The notes under the pieces are model-generated. The model made no database searches. It saw only the letters and a program-made list of their open reading frames with translations, and was not told the DNA's origin. DNA of 46,708 bases from Candidatus [Bacteroides] periocalifornicus (GTDB lineage: Bacteria > Bacteroidota > Bacteroidia > Bacteroidales > CAJPTX01), in NCBI GenBank assembly GCA_001421095.1, contig LIIK01000017.1, forward strand, positions 1-46,708, in the 5' to 3' direction. The translations under genes were made by a program, and so were the position numbers. Shown one piece after another: positions 7,821 through 16,238 of this stretch. Every line of letters starts with the position of its first letter. Positions within the stretch are counted from its first letter, which is position 1.

Positions 7821-9074
7821 TTACAGTTCTACGTCAATTACATTGCAGAGTCCTACGCTGTAGGAGCTTGCGAGCTTCTCGTGCCGTCCTATGGACTCTA
7901 GGTGCAGTGCCCCCTGGGTGGCTATGTGCACGGTGTCTTTCCCCATGCGGTCCTCTATCTGGTCGAGAGCCTGGAGTAGGCGGGCACGTTTGCCGCGATC
8001 TACGGTATCCCAAAGATTTAGCTGGTAGCACCCCTGCGAGAGCTTGCTGAGGAGCACGCCGACCTTTTTGTATTTGCACCCTGTGTGCGCTGACTGATGC
8101 AGGAGCTCTAGGGCGATGGGGGTTAGCTCTAGGGGGTCTGCTGAGGGTGTGTCGAGGTGGCGGGGAATCAATTCGTGATGCTGGGGGTCTTTAGGGTGGA
8201 ATCTATTGGTGGATAGGTAGATGGATAACTCTTGGGCATATAGATTCTCGTGCCGTAGCTTTCGGCAGCAATGCCCGAGGAAGAGGGTAATGCAGGGCTC
8301 CAGCTTGGCCATATCAGCCGTCTCTACCTCCAGAGAGCGTGAAGAGAATACGGACTGCCGAGGGGTGACTTCCGCGAAGGGGAGAGCCTCTACCCCCTCC
8401 AGCTCCCGGTAGGTTCGGGAGCCCGTTACGCTCAGCAGGCGCTGCACTAGCCCTATAGGGAGGGCGAGCAGGTCTGCCGCAGTAGTAACCCCGTTGGCTT
8501 TCAGCTGTGCCCAACGCCTACGCCCTATGCCCCACACCTCCTCTATGGGGAGCTTTGCCAGCGCCTTTACCCGCTGCTCTTCGGTCTCAATGGCCGCTAC
8601 GCCCTGGTAGCCTGCGTAGTGCTTGGCGTAGTATACGGCCACCTTGGCGAGGGTCTTGGTGCTAGCAATGCCGATGCTTACGGGCACGCCGATCTTCTGG
8701 AGGATTTCTGCCCTGAGGGTGCGGGCAAAGGGCTTGAAATCGCCACTACAGGGCAGGCGGAGGAAGCACTCATCTATGGAGTAGACCTCCTGCTGCTCTA
8801 CCTGTTCGTGGATTAGCGCCATGATTCGTTGGGATACATCGTGGTAGAAGGCGTGATTGTTGGAGAGGGCAATGAGCACATCCTCACGGAGCTTGCGCGC
8901 CACCTTGAAGTAGGGGATGCCCATCGGGATGCCGAGTGCCTTAGCCTCTTGGCTTCTCGCCACCACGCAGCCATCGTTGTTTGACAGCACCACTACGGGT
9001 TTCCCCTCGAGTTCTGGGTGCAGCACACGTTCGCAGCTGACGAAGAAGTTATTACAGTCGACCAGGGCGATCAT
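7821..9074 (-). CDS. Y-family DNA polymerase, UmuC type
   Basis: This 417-residue translesion polymerase has the palm residues DCNNFFVSCE at the N-terminus and SNNDGCVVARSQEAKALGIPMG in the fingers. The catalytic motif is YSIDECFLRL near residue 100, with Asp-Glu metal ligands. A thumb with a helix-hairpin-helix (IEEVWGIGRRRWAQLKANGV) and the little-finger domain follow. The C-terminal NLWD motif segment is typical of UmuC. No umuD (peptidase) gene is adjacent, unlike the usual umuDC arrangement, and I cannot point to a convincing LexA box. It is followed directly by aspartate kinase. Confidence 0.93.
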   Translation of the reverse strand: MIALVDCNNFFVSCERVLHPELEGKPVVVLSNNDGCVVARSQEAKALGIPMGIPYFKVARKLREDVLIALSNNHAFYHDVSQRIMALIHEQVEQQEVYSIDECFLRLPCSGDFKPFARTLRAEILQKIGVPVSIGIASTKTLAKVAVYYAKHYAGYQGVAAIETEEQRVKALAKLPIEEVWGIGRRRWAQLKANGVTTAADLLALPIGLVQRLLSVTGSRTYRELEGVEALPFAEVTPRQSVFSSRSLEVETADMAKLEPCITLFLGHCCRKLRHENLYAQELSIYLSTNRFHPKDPQHHELIPRHLDTPSADPLELTPIALELLHQSAHTGCKYKKVGVLLSKLSQGCYQLNLWDTVDRGKRARLLQALDQIEDRMGKDTVHIATQGALHLESIGRHEKLASSYSVGLCNVIDVEL

Positions 9075-9217
9075 GGAGGTAATGGGGTAACGGAAGTCTG
9101 CGCAATTGACCCGTGCGCACTGCCTGCTGGGGAAGTCTGTGGTTGAAATTTTGGCGCAACCAGCCCATCTACGTCATGGGTTGGCTGCGCCGTTGATTTC
9201 CGCGGAATTTTCCTAAT

Positions 9218-9784
9218 CTACTTTGTGGCCTTTTCTGCCCAGGCTTTCAGCTCAGCATCGGTGGATGAGGTGGCCAGGAGCCCAGCTTTCCATACCACCT
9301 TCGGGTAGCTCTTCTTAAGCTCAGATGCCAGCTTGTTCACGCTGCTGCTGCCCGAGGTGGCGAAGGGGGCAACGGCCTTCCCGCTGAGATCATGGGCATC
9401 GAGGAAGGTGTTGATGATACGGGGGGCTACTCCCCACCAGATGGGGGTGCCAAGGTAGATGATGCTGTACTCCGCTATGTTGGCAATGCGGGTGGTGCAG
9501 GCCGGGCGAGCCTTAGGATCGTTCATCTCCAGGGAGCTGCGCGACTGCTTGTTGTGCCAATCCAGATCGTCGGTTGTGTAGGGCTTCTCCGGTGTAATCT
9601 CTACCAGATCGGCCCCCACCAGCTTGGCCAGCCGTTCGGCTACCGCCTTGGTGGTACCCGTGCAGGAGAAGTACACTACCAGAGCCTTGCTGCCAGCGGG
9701 TGCGGGCTGCGGCTTGGGGGCTTCCTTTGCGCAGGCGGCAAAGCCCATGGCTAGAATCCCTAGAACAATTGCTAATCGTTTCAT
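9218..9784 (-). CDS. Flavodoxin-family lipoprotein
   Basis: This 188-residue protein begins with a lipoprotein signal peptide (LGILAMGFAAC, lipid Cys near residue 19). A flavodoxin fold follows. The FMN phosphate loop is YFSCTGTTKAVAE. The flavin-stacking region is YLGTPIWWGVAP, and the third loop is ATSGSSS. It therefore probably acts as an exported, membrane-anchored electron carrier or quinone/NADPH-type reductase. Its electron donor and acceptor are unknown. The gene is divergent from lpxD and has its own TATCTTTG -7 element. Confidence 0.9.
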   Translation of the reverse strand: MKRLAIVLGILAMGFAACAKEAPKPQPAPAGSKALVVYFSCTGTTKAVAERLAKLVGADLVEITPEKPYTTDDLDWHNKQSRSSLEMNDPKARPACTTRIANIAEYSIIYLGTPIWWGVAPRIINTFLDAHDLSGKAVAPFATSGSSSVNKLASELKKSYPKVVWKAGLLATSSTDAELKAWAEKATK

Positions 9785-9852
9785 TTATAGAACCTCCGTT
9801 ATTGATTAGTATACCTGAAAGTGTAGCTCTGCAGGCTGCAAAACTGCCACTG

Positions 9853-9860
9853 CAAAGATA
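9853..9860 (-). promoter_or_regulatory. -7 element of the flavodoxin gene
   Basis: TATCTTTG on the minus strand matches TAnnTTTG and lies about 70 bases upstream of the flavodoxin ATG. The -33 element is poor. Confidence 0.5.
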
Positions 9861-9896
9861 ACGGTTATTTTCCTAGTTTCGTATCTTCCGTTCACA

Positions 9897-9929
9897 TTGC
9901 CGAATATCCAAAACATTTGCCTACCTTTG
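9897..9929 (+). promoter_or_regulatory. Promoter of lpxD
   Basis: TTG at 9897-9899 and TACCTTTG at 9922-9929 are 22 bases apart. A start site near 9936 excludes the in-frame ATG at 9897 and supports the ATG at 9972. Confidence 0.65.
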
Positions 9930-9971
9930 CTCAAATTTGCAGTGGGAGATACCCGCTATTACAGATTACCT

Positions 9972-11012
9972 ATGGAACTAACAGCCTTGGCCATAGCCGA
10001 ATATCTAGGCGGTACGGTAGAGGGTGATCCGAAGGCCACCGTGAGCGAATTCGCGAAGATTGAGGAGGCCACCCCGGGTTCGCTCTCTTTCCTGTCGAAT
10101 CCTAAGTATGAACACTACCTCTACACCACAAAGGCCACCGTGGTGCTTGTGAACCGGGACTTGAAGCTGGAGAAGCCCGTAGAGCCCACCCTGGTGCGGG
10201 TAGACGACTCCTACGGTGCGCTCGCCAAGCTGCTCCAGCTCGCCAACGCGCAGCAGCCGCGCAAGCAGGGAATCCATCCGCTAGCCTGCGTGGAGAAGAG
10301 CGCCACCCTGGGGCAAGGGGTCTACATAGGCCCCTACGTGTATGTGGGCGAAGAGGCTGTGGTGGAGGATAATGCGCAGATTTACCCCCACTCCTTCATA
10401 GGAGATCGAGCCCGGGTGGGCGAGGGGACAACCATCTACGCCGGGGTGAAAATCTACCAGGACTGCGAGGTAGGGCGCAATTGCATAGTGCATGCGGGCG
10501 TGGTAATAGGGGCCGACGGATTCGGATTCGCCCCCCAACCCGATGGCTCCTACAACAAGATACCCCAGATGGGCAATGTGATAGTGGCCGACAACGTGGA
10601 GATAGGGGCGAATACCACTATAGACCGTGCGGCTATGGGCGCTACCCGAATAGCCGAGGGGGTGAAGCTCGACAATCTGATCCAGGTGGCCCACAATGTG
10701 GAGATCGGTGAGCATACGGTAATTGCCGCGCAGTGCGGTATAGCGGGCTCTACCAAGGTGGGCAAGCACTGCATGTTCGGCGGACAGGTGGGGCTGGTGG
10801 GGCATATAGAGATAACTGATGGCGTGCAGATAGGGGCGCAAACCGGGGTGTCAAACTCTATCCGCAAGGCCGACGAGCCTATAATGGGCTACCCGGCTAT
10901 GCCGCTACGCCTATTCTACCGAACCTCGGCTATAGTGCGCCGTCTGCCCGAGATGGCGGCGGAGCTTGAGCGGCTCAAGAAACTGGTGGAGGGCGAGAGC
11001 AAGGATCGTTAG
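9972..11012 (+). CDS. lpxD: UDP-3-O-acylglucosamine N-acyltransferase
   Basis: This 346-residue cytoplasmic enzyme transfers an N-linked acyl chain in the third step of lipid A synthesis. The N-terminal ~100 residues form the uridine-binding domain (LSFLSNPKYEHYLYTTKATVVLV). A left-handed beta-helix of hexapeptide repeats follows (IGPYVYVGEEAVVEDNAQIY onward). The catalytic His lies in LIQVAHNVEIGE, and the end is a C-terminal helix (RRLPEMAAELERLKKLV). The ATG at 9972 is chosen because the promoter sits downstream of the earlier in-frame ATG. No other lpx gene is adjacent; lpxC-fabZ and lpxA often cluster elsewhere in Bacteroidota. Confidence 0.95.
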   Translation: MELTALAIAEYLGGTVEGDPKATVSEFAKIEEATPGSLSFLSNPKYEHYLYTTKATVVLVNRDLKLEKPVEPTLVRVDDSYGALAKLLQLANAQQPRKQGIHPLACVEKSATLGQGVYIGPYVYVGEEAVVEDNAQIYPHSFIGDRARVGEGTTIYAGVKIYQDCEVGRNCIVHAGVVIGADGFGFAPQPDGSYNKIPQMGNVIVADNVEIGANTTIDRAAMGATRIAEGVKLDNLIQVAHNVEIGEHTVIAAQCGIAGSTKVGKHCMFGGQVGLVGHIEITDGVQIGAQTGVSNSIRKADEPIMGYPAMPLRLFYRTSAIVRRLPEMAAELERLKKLVEGESKDR

Positions 11013-11068
11013 CCCAAGCTTGCGGGAACTGGCAAGGGCTGCATTTCACCCTGCAAATGGGTAATATG

Positions 11069-11109
11069 GCAAGGGCCATCCTCTGGAGGATGGCCCTTGC
11101 TATTTTTAG
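11069..11109. terminator. Bidirectional terminator between lpxD and the DUF4625 gene
   Basis: GCAAGGGCCATCCTC pairs perfectly with GAGGATGGCCCTTGC around a two-base centre. A T-rich tract (TATTTTTAG) follows on the plus strand. It sits between two convergent genes and can serve both. Confidence 0.85.
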
Positions 11110-11121
11110 CCTGTTCTAGGG

Positions 11122-12006
11122 CTACTTAATCTCTATGGTGATCCCCTTGCTGTAGAAGAGGTCGCCGTCTTCTGTCTCGCCCCGTAGCATTACCACGTAT
11201 TTCCCCTTCTTCCACTCTATGGCCTTGGGCGTGCTGGCATTATCTTTCGCCTGGCCTACTTGGATTCCCCCCTCAAAGTCGTACTCATTCTTGGCAGGAT
11301 TGACGTTTTCCGTCACTATTACCGCGAAGCATTTCTCTGGGGTGGCGTAGGCCTGCATCTCGGCAGCAGGCTTCCCCACAGCCTCGGTTGGCAGGAGCAG
11401 AGCCATCACGTTCTTTACCTTCTCGCTGGGCGAGTGGGCCTCGGCATCCACTTTGATGCTGTCCGTAGTAGTGTAGGCCTGCCCCTCGGTGGGCATGGCG
11501 TGTAGGTGGAAGTGCGCCCCCTCATGCTCGCCCTCGGCTACCAGCTCCACGTCGATCTCAATGTGGCTCTCGTTGCGAGCGGCGTCGGTGCAGTATACCA
11601 TGAAGTGGTAGGCGCCACCCTTTACAGGCTTACCATTGATCTCTTTGGGAATCACAATTTCATGCTGGTGGATGTGGGCATTCTTCTGCCCCGAGAGGTC
11701 CCAGGAGTGCTGGTAGGCGAAGGGAACGCCGTCATCACCATGCCGAGTGGCCTCATGCTTGTGCCCATCGAAGGCATTGTGGATGTCGATCTTGTAAGAC
11801 CTCAGCGCCACGTTGTCCTCAAAGTCAGCCTCAAAGTGCACCGTTGCGCCAATCGCGAGCTTTGTGCCTTTTTGGGGACCGCTCACCTTGATTATGGGCT
11901 TCTCGGTATCCTTCACGTTGCTATTCACGTCCTTTTGGCAGCCGCTGAAGGCCATGCCCGCCACGGCCAGCAGAGCCGTAGCCACACTCAAAACGCTTCT
12001 CTTCAT
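11122..12006 (-). CDS. His-rich DUF4625 lipoprotein, probable metal-binding
   Basis: This 294-residue protein has a lipoprotein signal (AVAGMAFSGC, lipid Cys near 23). A DUF4625-type domain follows, with EKPIIKVSGPQKGTKLAIGATVHFEADF at its start. His is very abundant in the middle: DIHNAFDGHKHEATRHGDDG, HSWDLSGQKNAHIHQHE and, later, EGEHEGAHFHLHAMPTEG. Such clusters suggest zinc or other transition-metal binding at the outer membrane or surface, passing metal to the TonB-dependent receptor 95 bases upstream on the same strand. Family knowledge is limited; the metal role is inferred from His content and from the Fur-family gene in the locus. Confidence 0.8.
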   Translation of the reverse strand: MKRSVLSVATALLAVAGMAFSGCQKDVNSNVKDTEKPIIKVSGPQKGTKLAIGATVHFEADFEDNVALRSYKIDIHNAFDGHKHEATRHGDDGVPFAYQHSWDLSGQKNAHIHQHEIVIPKEINGKPVKGGAYHFMVYCTDAARNESHIEIDVELVAEGEHEGAHFHLHAMPTEGQAYTTTDSIKVDAEAHSPSEKVKNVMALLLPTEAVGKPAAEMQAYATPEKCFAVIVTENVNPAKNEYDFEGGIQVGQAKDNASTPKAIEWKKGKYVVMLRGETEDGDLFYSKGITIEIK

Positions 12007-12101
12007 ATACTGTTTGTTTGTTATGGAGCCGTTGTTTTTAATCTATTTGCCGAGTGCGCAATCCGTGTGGTACCGCATGCCGCGCACTGGCAGCGGAGAG
12101 G

Positions 12102-14531
12102 CTAAAATGAATAGTCTACCTGCAGCGTGAAAGCCCTCCCAGGCTCGGGAATCCCCAGCTGGCGGTAGTAGCTCAGGTGGTTGAAGTACTTAGTATCTAG
12201 CGCATTGTCGCAGGCTAGGCGGAGGGTTAGTGCCTGTTCGCCGAATGCGTGCCTGTAGGCTACCTCGGCATTCAGCTGGAAATGCCCGGGGGTGGTGTCC
12301 TCATTGCGGGCTATCCGTTCTTGCGCGAACAGGTAGAGCGGGAGTACTCTTAGGGTAAGCACTCCCCACTTGGGCCGTGCGTTGAAGAGGTTCCAGGCCA
12401 ATTGCCCAGTGACCTTGGTCTGCGGGGCAAAGGGGAGTGGGTAGCCGTCTGTAAGGTTATCCTGCCGGAGAAAGGCTCCGCTTGCGCCCACCGTAAGCCC
12501 ATGGACAGGATGCCCGTGCACCTCCATTTCGCCCCCCCACATCCTGGCCTGCGCCTGGCAGAACTGGTAAATCTGCCCAGCGTGTGGCAATAGCGACCAT
12601 TGACCGCTCGGGTTGAGGTAGATGTAATTCGTGTAGTAGGCCGCGAAGGGGTTCAGCGCCACCATTATATTCCCATTGTCATACTGCAGCTCAGCATCGA
12701 GCTGGTAGCCCTGCTCTGCCGCCATCTTGGGGTCGCCCTGCTCATGTCTGTAGGAGCCGTGGTGTACACCATTTGCACCCAGCTCATTCACGCTTGGTAG
12801 CCGGTAGCTGCGCCCGAGGTAGAGCTTTAGGGCTAGGTGTTCTAGCGGCGTGTAGCGAGCCCCGAGGCTTAGGCTCCAGTTCCAGAAGTTGCGCCGGAGA
12901 GCTTGGGCCCGTAGGCTGTAGGCATCCTGCGTGGCCTGGTCAGCCTGCGCGTACACTCGGAGATAGTTGGCGAGGTGCTGGTCTCTGTAGGCTTCTATTC
13001 GGGTTTGCGCCCCGTCTACCCGCAGCCCTCCCTCCACGGTAATCTGCGGGTTGATACGACTCCTGCGGGTAGCATACGCCCCTATTACGCCCCGTTGGTA
13101 GCGAGGGAGCAGGAAGTTGAACCCGCCTATGCCGTGGTGCTGGTACTGCCCGTCGAGCCCAAATCGGTACTCTACGCCCTCCTGGGGATGCCACACCACC
13201 TTTGGGGCTGCGCTGTAGGTCCAGAGGTCGAAAAGCAGTTCCATGTCGGCATCCTTCGCCGGGGCGGTTTGTCCGGGGTAGTGCGTGTGGAACTCAGCCC
13301 ACTCCTCCCTGTGGTTACGCTGCACCCCGAGGTCTACTAGGAACTGCCAGCCTACCACCTGGGCTGGGGTACGGTAGTTCACCAGCAGCTTGCTGTGCTC
13401 TGCCAGGGCGTAGGGTAGCCCTATGTTCCGCGAGTTACCATCCGGACGTACACGCTCTTCGCTCGGTACGCCGTGGCTGCCGGGGAAGAACCCCATCTTC
13501 TGGTGGACGTGCGAGGTAGTAACGGCCAGCGTGCCGTACCGCCCAGTGCTACCGAGCGTTAGGCTACCATCTAGTTCATGCCCTGCCGTGTTCTTCATAC
13601 GGCGGTCGTACACCGGGATTCGCCTGGTGAGGTAGACTATGTGGTCTGTCGGCACGGCGTAATCCCCGTACTGCGTTCCGGTGAGCTGCCCGTTGGCGAA
13701 GAAGCCGTCATTTCGGAATCCTACCCCTGCCGAAGCACCGAGAAGCCAGGAATTCGAGCCGCCCCAGAGATGCCCGTTGCCGTGGATTCCGTAGTCGGGC
13801 AGCGGGATATCATCATTTATCACGATGGCACCGCCCAGGGCATCGCCGCCGTACTGTAGCCCCATTGCGCCTTTGTACACCCCAAGGTTCTGCACGGCCA
13901 TCTGGTCGAACTCCAGCCCGTGGTCAGCGCCCCACTGTTGCCCTTCCTGCTTTATCCCCCTGTCTACCACTGCGATCCTGTTGAAACCCATGCCCCGTAT
14001 CATGGGTTTCCCCATGCCGCTCCCGATGCTCATGGAGTGTACCCCGGGTATGGCGGCCAGGGTCTGCGAGAGCGTAGTTTCACGGTGCGTGGCTATAAAG
14101 TTGGCATCCACGCTTTTCACTACGGCAGGGAGGAGCTTGGCCTTTTCATGCGTAAGGCTAGCGGATACGCGCACCTGCTCTATGGATACCGTGGCCTCTT
14201 GCAGCGCAATGTGGAGGTCGCAGTCTGGCGGTTGGGTTATCGTTACCCGTTGGCTCTCAAACCCCTGCCCTGCGCACACCAGCGTTAGGGGGAGTGAACT
14301 GCGCACCGTGAGGGCAAACGCCCCATTCGCATCAGTGTAGGTGCCTGTTCCCAAGCCATCTACGTATATGGCGATCCCGGCTAGCGCCTCCTGGGTCTGG
14401 GTATTCACCACCCGACCTGTGATGTGGGTGGGAGGCTTTGCCGCGGGGCTCTCTGCCCACGCCCAGCAGCAGGCCAGAGCGGCCAGCGGGAGCAGCAGGC
14501 ACTGCGCAATACGTGAAATCTGGAGCTTCAT
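12102..14531 (-). CDS. TonB-dependent receptor, probably for zinc or another metal
   Basis: This 809-residue outer-membrane receptor starts with a signal peptide (LLLPLAALACCWAWAES). A carboxypeptidase-regulatory-like domain follows (HITGRVVNTQTQEALAGIAIYVDG). The plug has TLSQTLAAIPGVHSMSIGSGMGKPMIRGMG and GGDALGGAIVIND. The 22-strand barrel ends in the expected FTLQVDYSF. The motif RLPSVNELGANGVHHGSYR and many His residues resemble ZnuD-like receptors. It is followed by the His-rich lipoprotein, and a Fur-family repressor lies 127 bases upstream. I infer metal uptake, most likely zinc, but iron or haem is not excluded. Confidence 0.88.
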   Translation of the reverse strand: MKLQISRIAQCLLLPLAALACCWAWAESPAAKPPTHITGRVVNTQTQEALAGIAIYVDGLGTGTYTDANGAFALTVRSSLPLTLVCAGQGFESQRVTITQPPDCDLHIALQEATVSIEQVRVSASLTHEKAKLLPAVVKSVDANFIATHRETTLSQTLAAIPGVHSMSIGSGMGKPMIRGMGFNRIAVVDRGIKQEGQQWGADHGLEFDQMAVQNLGVYKGAMGLQYGGDALGGAIVINDDIPLPDYGIHGNGHLWGGSNSWLLGASAGVGFRNDGFFANGQLTGTQYGDYAVPTDHIVYLTRRIPVYDRRMKNTAGHELDGSLTLGSTGRYGTLAVTTSHVHQKMGFFPGSHGVPSEERVRPDGNSRNIGLPYALAEHSKLLVNYRTPAQVVGWQFLVDLGVQRNHREEWAEFHTHYPGQTAPAKDADMELLFDLWTYSAAPKVVWHPQEGVEYRFGLDGQYQHHGIGGFNFLLPRYQRGVIGAYATRRSRINPQITVEGGLRVDGAQTRIEAYRDQHLANYLRVYAQADQATQDAYSLRAQALRRNFWNWSLSLGARYTPLEHLALKLYLGRSYRLPSVNELGANGVHHGSYRHEQGDPKMAAEQGYQLDAELQYDNGNIMVALNPFAAYYTNYIYLNPSGQWSLLPHAGQIYQFCQAQARMWGGEMEVHGHPVHGLTVGASGAFLRQDNLTDGYPLPFAPQTKVTGQLAWNLFNARPKWGVLTLRVLPLYLFAQERIARNEDTTPGHFQLNAEVAYRHAFGEQALTLRLACDNALDTKYFNHLSYYRQLGIPEPGRAFTLQVDYSF

Positions 14532-14658
14532 CAGATATTTTGGAAATTTCGCTACTAAACCTTTGGCTGCCTATGCCCTAAGAGCTGGGGTAGCGCCCTG
14601 CACGGGGAGGTTAGCCCTCCAGGGGAAAAGGCTGAACGTTCATTCTGCCGCGGTATTT

Positions 14659-15066
14659 CTACGCCTCTTGGCACGCACGGCATAGCCCCCGCACCACTAT
14701 CTCCTCCTCCTCAACCTGGAATCCCAACGGTATCTCCACCTTGAATGTCTGCGCCTGCCGTAGGCACCACACATTGCCGCAGTGCTTGCAGAAGAAGTGC
14801 GCATGCCGCTGCGCGGGCTGGTTATCCGGGTTGGCCGCGTACTTCACCACGCCCTGCGCCACTACTATCCTGTGGATGAACCCGTTCTCCTCCAGCGAGA
14901 TCATATTGCGGTAGAGGGTGGTGCGGTCAAATTCCTCGCCCACCGCCAGCCTGATCTCCCGCTCGCTCATGGCGCGGCCGCTCGTATCCAGGCATTCCAT
15001 CACCATCCGCCGGCACGGTGTGGGGCGGAGCTGATGCCGTTTCCATATGCTGTCGTCCTGTTCCAT
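14659..15066 (-). CDS. Fur/Zur-family metal-responsive repressor
   Basis: This 135-residue DNA-binding regulator has an N-terminal winged helix (RPTPCRRMVMECLDTSGRAMSEREI...DRTTLYRNMISLEENGFIHR). Its dimerisation domain carries HAHFFCKHCGNVWCL and a C-terminal CRAC, i.e. the two CxxC structural-zinc pairs. I use the ATG at 15066; an upstream TTG at 15087 falls at the predicted transcription start. The gene leads a same-strand locus with a TonB receptor and His-rich lipoprotein. Two inverted repeats overlap its promoter, consistent with autoregulation. Whether it senses iron, zinc or peroxide cannot be told from sequence alone; the neighbours favour zinc. Confidence 0.88.
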   Translation of the reverse strand: MEQDDSIWKRHQLRPTPCRRMVMECLDTSGRAMSEREIRLAVGEEFDRTTLYRNMISLEENGFIHRIVVAQGVVKYAANPDNQPAQRHAHFFCKHCGNVWCLRQAQTFKVEIPLGFQVEEEEIVVRGLCRACQEA

Positions 15067-15080
15067 AGCACCCGATATGT

Positions 15081-15134
15081 TTTGCAACGCGATTGCAAAA
15101 GTAGGGATTTCCCGTGAACCTGCAACAATGTTGC
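15081..15134 (-). promoter_or_regulatory. Promoter and paired operator-like inverted repeats of the Fur-family gene
   Basis: The -7 TACTTTTG (15096-15103) and -33 TTG (15123-15125) are 19 bases apart on the minus strand. GCAAC-AAT-GTTGC (15122-15134) covers the -33. TTTGCAA-CGCGA-TTGCAAA (15081-15099) covers the -7 and start site. Both repeats share a TGCAA half site, as expected of a dimeric repressor's own operator. Confidence 0.6.
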
Positions 15135-15273
15135 GTAAATATTCCCCAGAAGGGGTCGGTTGGTTTTCCCCTAGAATCGATTCAGAGTTCTGATTTTCAG
15201 ATTATTGTATCGACGGTTAAAAGGGGTAAAATTTTTCTTGCGAAGATTCTGTGCCCGTTGAATTGCGAAGTGC

Positions 15274-15303
15274 TTGGAATTATGAAAAGTTTTCGTATCT
15301 TCG
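15274..15303 (+). promoter_or_regulatory. Promoter of the helical protein gene
   Basis: TTG at 15274-15276 and TATCTTCG at 15296-15303 are 19 bases apart. The start site near 15310 supports the ATG at 15350 rather than the in-frame ATG at 15251. Confidence 0.5.
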
Positions 15304-15349
15304 CAACCGAATAAATGGTATAAACACAGCCCAATATTCCCTTGCTACC

Positions 15350-16123
15350 ATGCCCTATCGTCGTCTTCCGAATACCGACCAGGCACGGCTGCGCGCCATG
15401 AAGCAGGCCTACAGCATGGGGCAGACCACCCATCCCTCAGAGCTCGCCTACTCGCAGAAAACCTACACCAAGCTCAGCCTCTTCATCAATAGTTTCGAGC
15501 TGGCGGTAAGCCAGTATCGGCAGGCCTACGCGGCGCAGTCAGAGTCGAGCCCCGCCTACCAGACCGCCCTGTCCAAGGGGAAGCTCTACGTGTCGCACTT
15601 CATTCAGGTAGCCAATATGGCCATCCTGCGCGGAGAGCTAAAGCCCGAAGCCAGAGCCTACTACGGGCTCCCAGAAGATGATGGCCGGCTGCCCTCCCTG
15701 GCCGCCGATTCTGAGGTGGTAGAGTGGGGAAAGCGGATAATAGAGGGCGAGGCGCTGCGGGCAACCCAAGGGAAACCGCCCGTAACCAACCCCAACATCG
15801 CCCTGGTGCGGGTGCACTACGAGAACTTCGTGGATGCCTACAATCACCAGAAGGTCCTCCAGCAGAATTCGGCGCGCACCCTCAAGAAGCTCAACGAGCT
15901 GCGAGCCACCGCCGATGCTATCATCCTCTCGATATGGAATGAGGTGGAGGCGCATTTCTCCGAGCTCCCACTGCCCAGCATGCGTGAGCACGCCAGGGTC
16001 TACGGTGTGGTCTACATCTACCGTAAGAACGAGCTCCATGACGATCCGCAGCGTGGCGAGACCCTGCTAAGCCCAGAGACCGAGAGCATATTCCAGGCCT
16101 TCATGGGGCGCGAGGGGCGGTAG
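15350..16123 (+). CDS. Helical protein of unknown function
   Basis: This 257-residue protein has no signal peptide or membrane segment and is predicted by eye to be mostly alpha-helical. It contains LSLFINSFELAVSQYRQAY, YVSHFIQVANMAILRGELKPEARAYYGL and NALVRVHYENFVDAYNHQK-like stretches (in the sequence NIALVRVHYENFVDAYNHQK). The RGELKPEARAYYGL motif recurs, to my memory, in uncharacterised Bacteroidota proteins, but I cannot name the family. The upstream in-frame ATG at 15251 lies before the promoter. It is convergent with the methyltransferase gene, and a very strong hairpin lies between them. Confidence 0.8.
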   Translation: MPYRRLPNTDQARLRAMKQAYSMGQTTHPSELAYSQKTYTKLSLFINSFELAVSQYRQAYAAQSESSPAYQTALSKGKLYVSHFIQVANMAILRGELKPEARAYYGLPEDDGRLPSLAADSEVVEWGKRIIEGEALRATQGKPPVTNPNIALVRVHYENFVDAYNHQKVLQQNSARTLKKLNELRATADAIILSIWNEVEAHFSELPLPSMREHARVYGVVYIYRKNELHDDPQRGETLLSPETESIFQAFMGREGR

Positions 16124-16136
16124 CCGTGAGGTTTAG

Positions 16137-16189
16137 GTCCCTAAAGAATGCGGGGCGCACACCTTGTGCGCCCCGCATTCTTTAGGGAC
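16137..16189. terminator. Perfect 25-bp-stem bidirectional terminator
   Basis: The arms, each 25 bases and starting GTCCCTAAAGAATGCGGGGC, are exact inverse complements around a three-base CCT loop. It lies between convergent genes. The A/T-rich outer bases could provide U-tracts in both directions. Confidence 0.8.
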
Positions 16190-16238
16190 TCTACAGTGGT
16201 GAGGGGGATGTTACGCTCCGAGCGTCTACGCTCCTCTT

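Noticed and set aside
10281..10841. Minus-strand frame of 186 codons inside lpxD
   Set aside because: It mirrors the hexapeptide repeats of lpxD in another frame, giving false periodicity.
15114..15314. Small plus-strand frame upstream of the helical protein
   Set aside because: It covers promoter and operator sequence with no ribosome site or recognisable product.
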